DNA of 64,000 nt, taken from Paraphysomonas bandaiensis (lineage: Eukaryota > Chrysophyceae). The stretch's first letter is position 1, and every line of letters begins with the position of its first letter. A program made the position numbers and the translations under genes. Under the pieces are notes generated by a model. The model ran no database searches, was not told where the DNA came from, and saw nothing but the letters and a program-made list of their open reading frames with translations. Shown one piece after another: positions 23,410 to 34,370 of this stretch. The stretch covers positions 62,001-126,000 of the forward strand of contig CBFFRP010000078.1 of the NCBI GenBank assembly GCA_965644295.1, in the 5' to 3' direction.

Positions 23410-24183
23410 TTACGAGGAAGCGCTGTCGACGGAATCGTCATCGTATGTACCCATATCAAGCGCATCCATGTCCCCATTGTGAATGGACTCACTATCCGCG
23501 TCAGAGCATAAATCTTTCTCTTTCCTGGACACAAATCTGCCCTTAACCCTTGGGCGGGTGTCTGCAAGACGCTTTCTGCAGTCGTATTTGATCTGCTTTC
23601 GCCAGACACGACGCTTTTTTTTCGCACGGAATTTCTCGATCAACGCACGTCTTTCCAGCTTGGTGTATGCTCCAATTTTAAAATTGTCCGAGTTATCAGG
23701 ACGAGGGTTAACACATTCGGGTGGAGTGTAAGTTGGCATTACAGTCGTTACACCACTGCCGCTTTCCAGTTGCACAGTTGCAACCGCATCGTCATTGTAG
23801 CTCATTTTGAAGGGCTGTTCCTGGGTCACAGGCATTGCCACTTTCTTATCTTCATGATCAAAATTATTCTTCGCCATTTCTATCCTCGAGTTAGCTCTTT
23901 TTCTGTTGTATGTCGTCTTCCTCTGATCTGCAACGACCATAGCATCAGCGTGCAGTTGCTCTTCGAATCCCAAGTCCCAACTAAATGCACGGTCCCGTAC
24001 ACCAAAGAACTCTGCATGATTTGGCAAAACTAGTAAAGATTATTAAAAGCAAGGTTAGAATAAGGTCAGTGCAAAGATTTCTTACTTACAGTCATCATGC
24101 TCATCAATGTCACGTTTGAGAGCGGGATTATGCTCAGATTCATCCAACAAACTCATAACGAATTGAAGGTATCCGTCATCCAT
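23410..24183 (-). CDS. CCT-domain protein (CONSTANS/TOC1-type motif)
   Basis: Two exons (24183-24090 and 24029-23410; 60-bp intron GTAAGT...ACTAG) give 237 aa starting MDDGYLQFVMSLLDESEHNP. Near the C-terminus (about 160-205) the segment YTKLERRALIEKFRAKKKRR, WRKQIKYDCRKRLADTRPR and KGRF is a canonical CCT motif: basic helix, Cys-Arg-Lys-x-x-Ala-Asp-x-Arg-Pro-Arg, Gly-Arg-Phe. In plants CCT proteins bind DNA with NF-Y-like subunits in light and clock responses. No B-box, GATA or response-regulator domain is visible. The rest is acidic or polar and probably disordered, ending in an Asp/Ser-rich tail. It is head to head with the DHHC gene, 380 bp apart. Confidence 0.85.
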
Positions 24184-24563
24184 ATTGCTGATTTCTATTG
24201 CTAAAAACTAGAGATTCCCAATGATATGTTGCGTCCAATGTGTTCTTAATGCAATGGGGTGGCAATTGCTACAATTGCAACGACAATTTTTCTTTTTTTT
24301 GCCTGTGTGTGTGTTTTTTCCTAACTTGAAACAGAAAAAGGTTGCTGAGAAACAGCCATTCATCTTTACCGCATCTTCAACAGATACAATAAATTTCAGT
24401 GTGTTTTTTAGTTATATCTGCTGCTCGTGATTCTACTTACCTGATTGCTGAAAGCTCCAAATGTGATGTTGTATGTACATGAAATGCATATCTGCTGGAC
24501 AGATGCGACTCGTAACGAGTTATAGTTATTAGAGGATGAGAAATAAGGATAGCATTAACTGAA
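24184..24563. promoter_or_regulatory. Divergent intergenic region, CCT / DHHC genes
   Basis: A 380-bp gap between two opposed start codons, so it must contain both promoters. It includes T-rich tracts near 24285-24315. No specific factor site is claimed. Confidence 0.4.
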
Positions 24564-26358
24564 ATGTATTTGTATCTCGTGTTTTTCACTTATTGTCTGA
24601 TCGCTGCGAGCATTGTGTTCGTAATGTTTTGTGCCGACACAGACAGTAAGGGTGTGCTAGGCGGTAAGTGTATCGACGTATATTCTCGTGGTTACTGTAA
24701 GTCATGAATTTGCGCAGATGTCAGTCGTGTACTCATTAATAAACTTCCGAATATGATTAGAGTTTCGTTAAAAGCACTGTGTGGCGAGAGATGTCTCAGC
24801 TTTGTGGACGGGACTTATGACTACATTGTCAACAAGCCAAACCCGCTGCTTCAGGTTTTATGACCATGTGAATGTAAAGTTCTAACCCATCATTTGTAGA
24901 TCCTTTATTTGTCTATTATTAATGTCGCATATATATTTTGGCTGCTCCATGGGCAACCTCTAATTCCAACATATCTAGTCGCAAATTATCATGTGTACAT
25001 TGTATTTTGCGGAATCGTTGTATGCCAAGGATTTTTTTTCTGGGCATGCTATGCAAACCCTGGAGTTATAACTGCTGAAACAGAAGCGCTGCACGACTGT
25101 CTTCCATACGACGGTACAGTTTATGTGGATGGCTTACACTGCAGAACTTGTGAAACGAAGAAAGTATGCTGAAATTTGCTCCCTGTCGCATTTTATAAGT
25201 ATCCATTTAGGTGCCGAGATCGAAACACTGCTCTCTCTGCAACTGCTGTATAGCTAGATTTGATCATCACTGTGTGTGGTTGAACCAGTGCGTTGGCGAG
25301 GGTAACTATAGGCATTTCCTTGCTTTTCTGGCTGTGCACGTTGTATTTCTCTGGTACGCCTCGTACATATCCGGCGCTGTAATGATAAGTAAAGTAAGAG
25401 ATCGGTAGTGACTAGTATCATGATTTGATTATTATCCAGGCTTTTGAAAAAGATCTTTTTAATGCCACCTTTGTTAACCGACGGACTGGAAAGGTACTTA
25501 CGTGTATTCGCCACATTATTGTTTCGTGATCTTTATCCTACAGATTTCGAAGGCAACGACTGGAATAATCCTGAAATATATCCTTTTCAGTAACTACACT
25601 GTAACTATAGTCTTTGCTCTCGTTAGTGTTATGGGCGCAGCACTCACGTAGGGTGATGTCTGCCGTCAATGTTCTCGTCTCTAACTGATTTATGGTAGGG
25701 GTTTCCTTGGATATCACCTGTATCTGATTTCCCAGGGAACTACTACCAACGAAACATTTAAGTGGAGTGAGTACAAGTAATGTACTATATGGAATAATGT
25801 TACTTGGTATGCAGAGGAGGCGCACAGTATCTATAAGAGACTAGTGGAGCTGCGGGAAATGTATGAGAAGTCTTTGACTTCATCTCCCAGTAGTACTATG
25901 GATAGTTCCAGGGATAAATCCTCAGATCCTTCAGACAATACAGCAGAAGAAACATCCTCTTCTAGCGAAAACGTGGAGGTGATGTATATGGTAAGCACTA
26001 AGTGTTGTTGTTCCACAGGTCATGATGTTATGGCATTTAGACGCCAACAGGGATGGCACTACGTGGGCTCCTCCGGCTTGACACAAATGACGTCCCAGAC
26101 CCTGGTGAGCCCCCGGTCAATATATACAACAAAGGGTTTTTGACAAACTTAAGGTCTAGTTATAAAGTTATCCTGAACTGTTCTGATTATGTATTTCTCT
26201 GAAGTGATGTAATATGGCCACTGTCAAGTCGCCCGGAAAATATAGATCGATGCACTCGTACGGTCAGTGATAATCAGCCATTGACTGAAGGTGTTGGAAA
26301 GAATGAAAGGACAAGTAGTCAGGCAGGCAAAAAGAAGTCGAAACAAAAGAAGCGTTAG
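24564..26358 (+). CDS. DHHC-type protein S-acyltransferase (palmitoyltransferase)
   Basis: Ten exons (24564-24663, 24718-24854, 24900-25163, 25211-25393, 25440-25493, 25544-25647, 25699-25766, 25815-25990, 26041-26153, 26205-26358) join to 450 aa. Four hydrophobic spans are visible (about 1-24, 80-97, 104-123 and the region around [18 protein letters not shown], with a further one in [20 protein letters not shown]). The zinc-binding Cys-rich domain (about 155-205) contains [20 protein letters not shown], followed by VGEGNYRHF. The catalytic DHHC is residues 185-188. After the last membrane span are the TTxE motif (TTNE, about 295-298) and a PaCCT-like [10 protein letters not shown] (about 388-397). 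The extension is Ser/Asp-rich and the end Lys-rich. It S-acylates proteins on endomembranes and resembles the ZDHHC4-like shape with long N-terminal spans. An in-frame TGA near 26200 is removed by the last intron. Confidence 0.9.
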
Positions 26359-27187
26359 CTTGAATTTACTAAAATATGATCTTTTACGTAAAGCGTATTC
26401 ATCATTTTGTGCTTACCTAGCAATAGCCTACTCTCAGTTGCAAACTGCCAACTACTGAGCACCACCTCATATCATGCACACAACATTCGCGACAATTGCA
26501 CTAGCAGGGGTTATGAGTGATGTACATAAATGTGATGATGCCAGCGACAACAAGAAGTCGTATGCGACTACAATGCAACTAAAAACAATCCTAATGTTAA
26601 TAAGAGAATACCTATTCCCCCTTGTAGATTGCAGCAAGCAAGTTACAATGAGCTACACATTCTAGACATCAGATTTCTAACATCGCGAATATGAGCTACA
26701 ATTTAACCTAGAGATAAGGACTATCATCCCTTGTCCAAATTTTAAAACTGGGGCTTTTCGCCCTTGTGTTTATTTTTTAGGCGTCAATGATATAGCCTCT
26801 TTAGTCTTTAGTACTTGTGGTTACATAAAATATATAACTCTATTGACTAAGCTACACATCTATCCCTCTAATGTGAAATAGAGCTGCATGGTTGCTTATT
26901 GCTTATGATCATCGATTGTATTATATATTATATCATTACCGTATGGTATGCAGTGTAAAAAATGCCTCACCTTCCTCAGCCCTGCTGTAAAGTACCCTTT
27001 CATTGATAGTACCGTTGCGGTTCAGGTGGCAACTAAGTCATCAACATGACAAATTACTTATTCTAATAACATGAACAGTATTAAAAATTATAATGCACTG
27101 TATATTCCCCCCTGCAATAGATATACAGCTCTTTCATATATTACTCTAAATGATTATGCACTATTCCGGAAATACTTCGCATTAGCA
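26359..27187. other. Intergenic region, no gene seen
   Basis: The convergent 3' ends of the DHHC and MoaC genes flank this stretch. Only short ORFs without domains are present. Confidence 0.45.
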
Positions 27188-27727
27188 TCAGCGAATATAA
27201 TCTCGCTTACCGCCCGTCTTAGATACCAGGTGTACATCAGTAATTCTGATATCATGTGACACCGCTTTGCACATGTCATATACACATAGTGCTGCATTTG
27301 TTGCACCAACAAACGCTTCCATTTCAACACCAGTCTTAGCTTCTGTTACGGCTATACAGTCTATTCGTAGAGTGTTTTTTCGTTCACAATCGAAATCAAT
27401 TTTGATTTTACAACTATCCATCGCAACGTGATGACAGAAAGGAATTAAATCCGACGTCTTCTTTGCAGCTGTAACACCAGCAATAATGGCTGTCGAAATT
27501 ACAGGTCCCTTTTTGGATACTAACCTATTAACATCGCATTGAAATTCTTGCAAAACTGTGTCAGGTAATTCCACGAAGCACCTGGCATGTGCCCTTCGAG
27601 ATGTTACTAACTTCCCACTTACGTCCACCATTGTGGGGTTGTTAGAGGCATCCACATGAGTGAGGCACATATGCCGATAAACGTAGCTGTATGGTGGACG
27701 AGGTAATTTCTTGAGACTCACTAGCAT
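27188..27727 (-). CDS. moaC: Cyclic pyranopterin monophosphate synthase (MoaC/CNX3 type)
   Basis: A single exon of 179 aa. Conserved blocks in order: LTHVDASNNPTMVDVSGK, KKGPVISTAIIAGVTAAKKT, SDLIPFCHH, VEMEAFVGATNAALCVYDMC, KAVSHDIRITDV and the C-terminal KTGGKRD. MoaC converts the 3',8-cyclo-GTP product of MoaA to cyclic pyranopterin monophosphate, the first precursor of molybdenum cofactor. In eukaryotes this step is mitochondrial. The first 20 residues (MLVSLKKLPRPPYSYVYRHM) are basic and could be a short presequence; this is inference. In many animals MoaC is fused to MoaA (MOCS1), but here it stands alone as in plants. Length is close to the bacterial 160 aa plus the extension. Confidence 0.93.
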   Translation of the reverse strand: MLVSLKKLPRPPYSYVYRHMCLTHVDASNNPTMVDVSGKLVTSRRAHARCFVELPDTVLQEFQCDVNRLVSKKGPVISTAIIAGVTAAKKTSDLIPFCHHVAMDSCKIKIDFDCERKNTLRIDCIAVTEAKTGVEMEAFVGATNAALCVYDMCKAVSHDIRITDVHLVSKTGGKRDYIR

Positions 27728-27803
27728 TATCCAATACGAAATGGATCTTAAATCATATCATTTCAACCGGTTCTATCCACTCACATTCTGTTGTTATTAG
27801 GGC

Positions 27804-28210
27804 GTGTCTAAAACTTTTTGGGTAGGAAAGGTAAAAGGGTAAAAGGGTAAAAAGGTAAAAAAACGGCATTACCCATCGTACCTTTTGTGTTTTTCTTGCT
27901 AAAACTTTTTGGGTAAAGGTAATGGGGAAAAATTTTACCCATTTACCCTAAAAAAAATCATGATGTGGATGGGTAATCGGGTGTTTACCCAAAGCTTCCA
28001 AAAGGTAAAAAGGTAAAAAATGATGAGTGACGATGTGTGGAGTAACATATTTCTGAGGAATACGGTACATGGAATACCACCATATATGGGATTTACCCCT
28101 CTTCCATTTACCTTTCAAGTTTTAGCAGCACCTCTTTTTGGGTAATTAGGAAAAAAACGCTACATTACCTTTTTTCCTTTTTACCTTTTTACCCAAGAAG
28201 TTTTAGACAC
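27804..28210. mobile_element. 407-bp terminal-inverted-repeat element (MITE-like)
   Basis: The left end GTGTCTAAAACTTTTTGGGT and the right end ACCCAAGAAGTTTTAGACAC are inverted copies (20 bp, one or two mismatches). The interior is built from GGTAAAA / TTTTACC modules in both orientations, with a second inner TAAAACTTTTTGGGTAA block. It codes for nothing and lies in the divergent spacer between moaC and the eL32 gene. The class is unknown. Confidence 0.6.
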
Positions 28211-28502
28211 AACCTTTTTTATATCTATGGAGCGATGTGTGTGCAGTAGATACTGGCCCTCACAACTCCAACTCCATGCATATACAGCACAGTATGAAGA
28301 CTACAGCATCTGACATACACCAACGTATGTTGAGGAATACAGCTGTATATACACAACATCTTCACAAACTGAAATTAGACTCTTCAAGATTCAGTAGTTT
28401 TTAGTGGAAAAATAGGCTTGTGGTTTTGTCATCATATAGCGTGAGTTCCTGTCGCTCTATATTCAGCAATTGGATTCACTTATTATCAAATAAACCTCCA
28501 AG

Positions 28503-29018
28503 ATGACCAAGGTTACTCCTCTAGTGAAGGCCAAGATTGTCAAGAAGCGCACAAAGAAATTTGAGCGCCACCAGCACCAACAGTTTTGGCGTATTGGTAG
28601 ATCTTCATGGAGAAAGCAGAAGGGTATTGATTCTCGCGTCAGAAGACGTTTCAAGGGAACTATCCCCCAGCCCTCCATCGGATACGGTAGATTAGTTGTA
28701 GAAAATATTATGCAGCTAATCAGTTTTGACCAGGTTCTGACAAGAACACCAGAAATATTCTCCCCAATGGATTTCTTAAGTTCGTCGTCCACAACCCCAA
28801 AGAGCTCGAGATGCTCATGATGCACAACAGGTGCAACAGCTGTTGTTTGATTTGTATATTCTTTACTAATATTTAATTATATTTGCAGAAAGTACTGTGC
28901 TGAGATCGCTCACAGTGTTTCCTCCAAGACCAGAAAGACCATTGTTGAGAGAGCCAACCAGCTTAACATTAAGGTGACCAACGCCGGTGCCAAGCTCCGC
29001 ACCGAAGAGAGTGCTTAA
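28503..29018 (+). CDS. RPL32: 60S ribosomal protein eL32
   Basis: Three exons (28503-28686, 28734-28830, 28889-29018) give 136 aa, the usual length for eL32. Motifs: [20 protein letters not shown] near residue 20, [19 protein letters not shown] split by intron 1, then [20 protein letters not shown], and after intron 2 [20 protein letters not shown] and [14 protein letters not shown] at the end. It is a structural protein of the large cytosolic ribosomal subunit. Without removal of the first intron the frame runs into an unrelated Ser-rich tail, so the splice at 28687-28733 is required. The moaC start lies head to head about 775 bp upstream. Confidence 0.95.
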
Positions 29019-30959
29019 ATATGCTGAATATCTTGTAATAATGGAGGTTTATTTATATTCGAGCTAAAACTGGCAATTTTGTAGTGATATGTGGTTCACA
29101 ATATTCTGATATAACATCGATGGTGTGCTTGCTGGCTACGCGCTGTCAGTACAAGTTCCTTAGAGGGCCTTATCACTCATGTAGATAACATGGGCATGTT
29201 TGTTTGTCGTTTAGAATGTTGATTCCACTAAGCGAAACCATACCGCTGGCATGTACGCATGCCGCTTCAGTAGAACTAGGTCTAGGCACTGCTTGCTGCT
29301 TAACTCTCTGTTGGCAGTCGAATATTGTAGTTGGTGTGACTGTCTCATTATACTTGCTTAGTCTTGTACACTACGTGGATAACATATATACATATATATA
29401 TGCTTCTATTCTTTTAAGTAATCAAATTCAGCTATAGTACAACATACAAACCACTTCCGCTTGTCGCTCATATGTTTTATGTTATACGATACTTCGTTTT
29501 TCGTTTGCAACTACACGGTAACAACATACACCTACACTATACAATAAATAAATACGTGTTCACATCATATTGGTAAAATACATTGAAATACTAAACCACT
29601 ATTACACCTACTTTATTATGATATGGGTTCAGATCCAGCATTAAGGTGGTGATCAGAAGTCAGAACTAATGTCATGTGTACCCATGTACTCATCTTGTAT
29701 AAGGAAAGTGTCCTGCATATGTGGTAACATTCTTTCATTAAGAAGAGCCGAGTTGAACAACTCGCACAACACTGAAAATTACTTTACTCTTCATCTAGTT
29801 AATATTTCGCTCGTGTACGGACAAATGGTGAAGTATACAACAGAATCATGTCCTGTCCGATTTAATGTCCTAATATTAAGAACTTGTGACTTAGGTCTTC
29901 AGTATCTATGGCTCCTCTATTTGTGATTTATCTTTATAGCACTCCTTCAAGGCGGTTGTCACAGTAGCAGTTAGTCTGGAGGACAGATTAGAGTAGTTTT
30001 AGCGCTGTGTCATGAAGTTCATATGTTTAGCTGAAGTGCTATGTCATAAAATTCCTATAATATACCACACAAAACAAATATTTAGTCTTAAGAGCTCCAA
30101 TGCGGCAATAGAGTTAGTCCCCTGCTTTTACATCTCATGCTGTAGAAAATCTTCTAAATATCTACCAGCATAGAGAGAATGGTTGCTTTTTGGTGCTTAC
30201 CGCGAGTTATAAATAGCTGTTGTAATACATGGACATTCAGAACTATCTAGCTTAAATATTACGATACTAATAATTGGACATTACATACACACAGGTGACG
30301 TATCCCACCAGGGGCGTACACTTCTTTAAATCGAGGCGGATGCCAAGTGCAGAACCCGCCCTCGATTAATACTACGTGGATAACGATGGACGGAATGTAA
30401 AATGCATCGTGTTCGTGAATTCACAGCAGTTCCTCCCGCTATCTTTGATATACATGTGTAACATGTGTCCAACTAACCCACTTCACTGGACAATGCGACC
30501 ATAGTACCATATGACCATATTCCAATGCAGCCATGGCCATATACTCTCTGCATATGATATATAGCTAGAGGCTCCGTCCTCATTCCACCCTTTTAGTTGG
30601 AACTCAAGAATACATACGTATGTCACCGTATTAATCGAAGTTTTGTACTTCGCTCTGCTAGACTTGTACAGCACCTATATGGTATACCACCTACAGATAC
30701 AGCAGTATAGAGCAGTACGTGAACATGGAACATGCTGCCTGATACAACCAGAGCATGGTAACTAAATATGTGTGAGTCCGCGGCATGACTAGTAATTCCG
30801 ATAGCCCCCTTATTGCACACAAACTTTCTCCTTCATCACTTGATTTCTATCAGGTGGCTATGAGTGTGTGTACAATTAGCGTATTAATGAGTAACGAAAT
30901 CACTATTATTCATATTAATAGCAGGGAATCATATATATAACTGTAGGAGTATCAGCAAC
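29019..30959. other. Intergenic region, no gene seen
   Basis: Nearly 2 kb of AT-rich DNA between the eL32 gene and the gene at 30960. Short ORFs (for example 29204-29437, 29669-29926 and 30483-30820 minus) show no motif or homology to each other. Confidence 0.45.
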
Positions 30960-33308
30960 ATGAAAGGAGATACGCTTTCCTCCATTCGAATGACAGTGAA
31001 CTCAATTATGAATGAGAAATGTCCGGTTCAAAATCGTGATAGTGTGATTGCGGGTGTATGTGCAGAGATTGAGAATATTCTCGCTAATTCTCCGCAGAGT
31101 GGAGATGTTATTAATGATGTTATAGAAATTATCCTGATGATGAATAAAATATGTCAAAGCTCAAACAATGGAAGTTTAGACTGCATTATTAATATATGGC
31201 GATTGTACACTCCATGGCCAAAGGCGTACTCCAGTGTCATCAATAAGTCATGTGCTGATATGCTGTTTGCTGCCTTGGATACGTTCGTCACTGAAGGTCT
31301 GTCTACATGCGTTCAGTCTGCTGGTTTCAATGACAAGCAGCTTGGGATGAAATTGCAACTGCTTATGTTTTTCATGCAGCGCTTGTTAGCCACTCTCGTA
31401 CATTTACACCGCCATTTCGGGTCGTCATTTACAGTTACTTGTTACCACCACTTATGTAGTTTTCGAGGCTGTCTATCTATGCATAACTCGGAACACCCTG
31501 ACATTTGCCATTCTTTTGTTCCGAAGTTGTGCGACCTCTACCAGCGATTGTTTCGTTGTGATGCTGCGGATATGATGCAGCGTTACGCTATAATCGCTGA
31601 AAGCATCAAATTGGAACGCCACGAAAGGGGAAAAGCTTCTGCATGCAGGCTATTAGGCCTTATGGAGCTATGCAGCTGGGACTTGTGTCAGTGTTCTCCT
31701 TCAGGGCGAAGTATATCTGTATTTACTTGTTTGGATGGCCTTGTATGTGCTGCAGAATCCCTAACTAGTTTATACTGTGGTACCGCTACCGATCAAAGCA
31801 TTCGAGGTGCCGTATTTCAGTCCGGTAGAGCTCTCAGCGACACTTTATTAGCAATGAATTCTCATGATGCTCGTGATTTACTGGTATTTAGTTTAATGTA
31901 TTTGTACCAGTTGTACTAATTGCGCTGTAGGCGCGTCTCTTTTCTCTCTGCCTGCGCCCTCATTCTGCTACCCTGACTCCGGTGGCGGAAACAGTTCGTG
32001 CTGGCTGGGCGACTTTCCTCTTAATCTCAATGTATGACCACTCTTCTGATTCTATCCGTCGTGAAATCATTGCATGCCTCTGCTCATTACTGCGAAATGC
32101 CTGCAGAAGCAACGTTTCGAGTTTCTCCTCGTCATTCCCACGAAAGGTTCCTAGATCAACTACAATTAGACTCGGTGGTTTAGTGCGCACAGTACTGTTG
32201 GTGGCCGGTGTTCGTAACTACAAAGAAGATTTCAGTGCCCTGCTGAATGAATTGATGGGCCTGGCTACGTCCGCTGAGAGAGTTGGCATGGACATTGCCG
32301 CTGTGGAAGCTGTGCTCAGTCAAGTGGCATCCATATGTGCCTCGACTATTGTCCCTATTGACAAATGTCAGAGGAGCACAGCTACATGGAGTGAAGTAGC
32401 AGCTGAATCCCTTTCTATGACAGAAGATGCTCGCCATTTTGGCATTGGGGTGAGTGTATGCGTCCTTTCATGGGGGGTAGCGACCAACACAGTGGGTGCG
32501 GGACCTCTCGCTGAGAAGGTCGAGTCAATACTCCGTCAGTCTAAGGCTGTACTCATGTGAGTAGTCATTTCTTCTTGGCTTGCGCTTTAACTCAGGTGTT
32601 CAGATATATTCACATGTTATTTCTTTTCGAGAATTCAGGACACAAAAGAGTCAGTCGTGGTAAAAACAATCCGTCTCGTTGCTCACCCAGTCGAATATGT
32701 GAAATATTAGCATGTGTGAATCACATATTCATGTGCATGAGGCGGTGTGGGCGGCAGAAGCAGAGGGATTGTAGCAATCTACAGTCGATGCTGCGTGACA
32801 CATTTTCCTTATCCGTAGATATAGTACACATGATGTTCAAGTGTTTTCAGTCCGAAGATGGTAATATTCAACGGATGACAGTGAAATATCGTGCACTACG
32901 GTGTGCCATCGAGACGTGCTGCCATCTCTTAGCTCTGGCACATTCAATGAACTGCTTTGAGACGGATCCAGAGGTAAGTGTATCCTACATGTTTAACATA
33001 TCACTGATATCGGATGCGTTTACATTTAGGTGCTTACTGTGTTGGTGTCGAGGCTATGCGAAGCTGCGAACCGAATCTCATTTTCTGCAGAGAAGTGCAT
33101 TTCTAATAATCTGGAACATTCCTTTTCTACACTTCATCATATCGTTGTTTTATGGAAACTGCTATGCAATGTGTTGACAGAGTCTGGAGATGGCATGAAA
33201 TTGTGGTCGATGTTACAAGAAAATGGGTCTCATGAGGTGTATTACCGACGTGACAATCGTAGTTTGATTAAATTCTTTCCAGCAGGTTCAAAACCTAATA
33301 GAATCTAG
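30960..33308 (+). CDS. Unassigned large helical protein, possibly FIRRM/FLIP-like
   Basis: Four exons (30960-31883, 31931-32556, 32604-32973, 33030-33308) join cleanly to 732 aa. The protein is almost wholly alpha-helical in character, rich in Leu, Ser and Cys, with repeated hydrophobic heptad-like helices as in HEAT/ARM solenoids. There is no signal peptide, membrane span or catalytic motif. Around residues 75-175, IINIWRLYTP and later KLQLLMFFMQRLLATLVHLH recall the helical core of the FIRRM (C1orf112)/FLIP proteins that work with FIGNL1 in recombination. That likeness is from memory of the family's pattern and is weak. The C-terminus may be incomplete, as further exons downstream of 33308 were not excluded. 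A broken partial copy lies at 33681-33897. Confidence 0.55.
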
Positions 33309-34370
33309 AAGAAAGGTAACGGCTTCTGCCCGAAGCAATGCAAGAAACTTTGATGCACTTTCAGCCGAGGATTCTTGGAAAATTTCTTTAGTAATGTCGA
33401 GAGCTCCTTCTTAGTGGAGTTAATGCAACTTGTGTATGGCGACGATATGTTTGTTTAAAAAAAATAGCGCCCCAGCCTTCGTTTGTGCTCAAACATGTGA
33501 ATGTAGTTGTAGTATTACGATTAGAAACTACGAATATATGAACCTTTGCCGTGTACTGGGTGACATCGTCATGAACCGTGAATACCAGAATTGTGGTATC
33601 GTAATTTTTGATGTGTCCACTCTCCGTCATAAAAAACTATTTTTAATTAAAAGCTGTATTTACGGTTTTTGAATTTGAATATGTCCACATGCGTCCAGTC
33701 TGCTGGTTTCAATGACACGCAGTTTGGGATGAAATTGCAACTGCTTATGTTTTTCATGTAGCGCTTGTTAGCCTCTTGTACATTTACAGTTACTTGTTAC
33801 CACCACTTATGCTGTCTATCTATGCATAACTCGGAACACCCTGACATTTGCTATTCTTTTGCTGCGAAGTTGTGCGACCTCTCCCAGCAATTGACTGTAT
33901 AAGATCATTTCTATCTAAGATATTATATTATCAATTGGTAGCTGAGTGAATGAATTGGTAGTATAAATGTATAAATTTACTAATTGATTATTGAGTGAGT
34001 TAAACGTTCAGTTCTTTAAGTTTACCCATCTTAAGTCCTAAGAAGGTGAAACCCTGATATATGGCATACTCATTCCTCATTTCTACTGAAGAAGCTTACT
34101 GTTGCCATTTATAGTGGAAAAATTTCAACAGCATGTTTATATCATTTAGTAGTCACAGCCAAAACTTCAAAGCATTAATTCCACAGCAAAACTACTACTA
34201 ATTCTTAAGACATATATTTCATACGGTAGAACGCACTGTATTTCCACCACAGCTACCTATTTAACGATTAAATGGTATACTAGCTACAAAACATTACCAA
34301 TTCACAATATACATATAAGATCTACCTATTCAAAGTCAGGAGCTTCATCATTAAACCCATCCTCCGCATC
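33309..34370. other. Intergenic region with a pseudogene fragment
   Basis: Apart from the duplicated fragment at 33681-33897, no coding feature is seen. The ORFs at 33388-33672 are unsupported. Confidence 0.4.
33681..33897 (+). pseudogene. Partial duplicate of the gene at 30960-33308
   Basis: Nearly identical to about 31300-31550 inside exon 1 (TGCGTCCAGTCTGCTGGTTT versus TGCGTTCAGTCTGCTGGTTT). It has several internal deletions, a CAG-to-TAG change in the FFMQR segment, and no flanking exons. It is a local DNA duplication in direct orientation that has decayed, not a functional gene. Confidence 0.75.

Noticed and set aside
27804-28210. Interstitial telomere-like repeat (GGGTAAAA runs)
   Set aside because: The runs are irregular, occur in both orientations and are enclosed by clear inverted ends, which fits an inverted-repeat element better.
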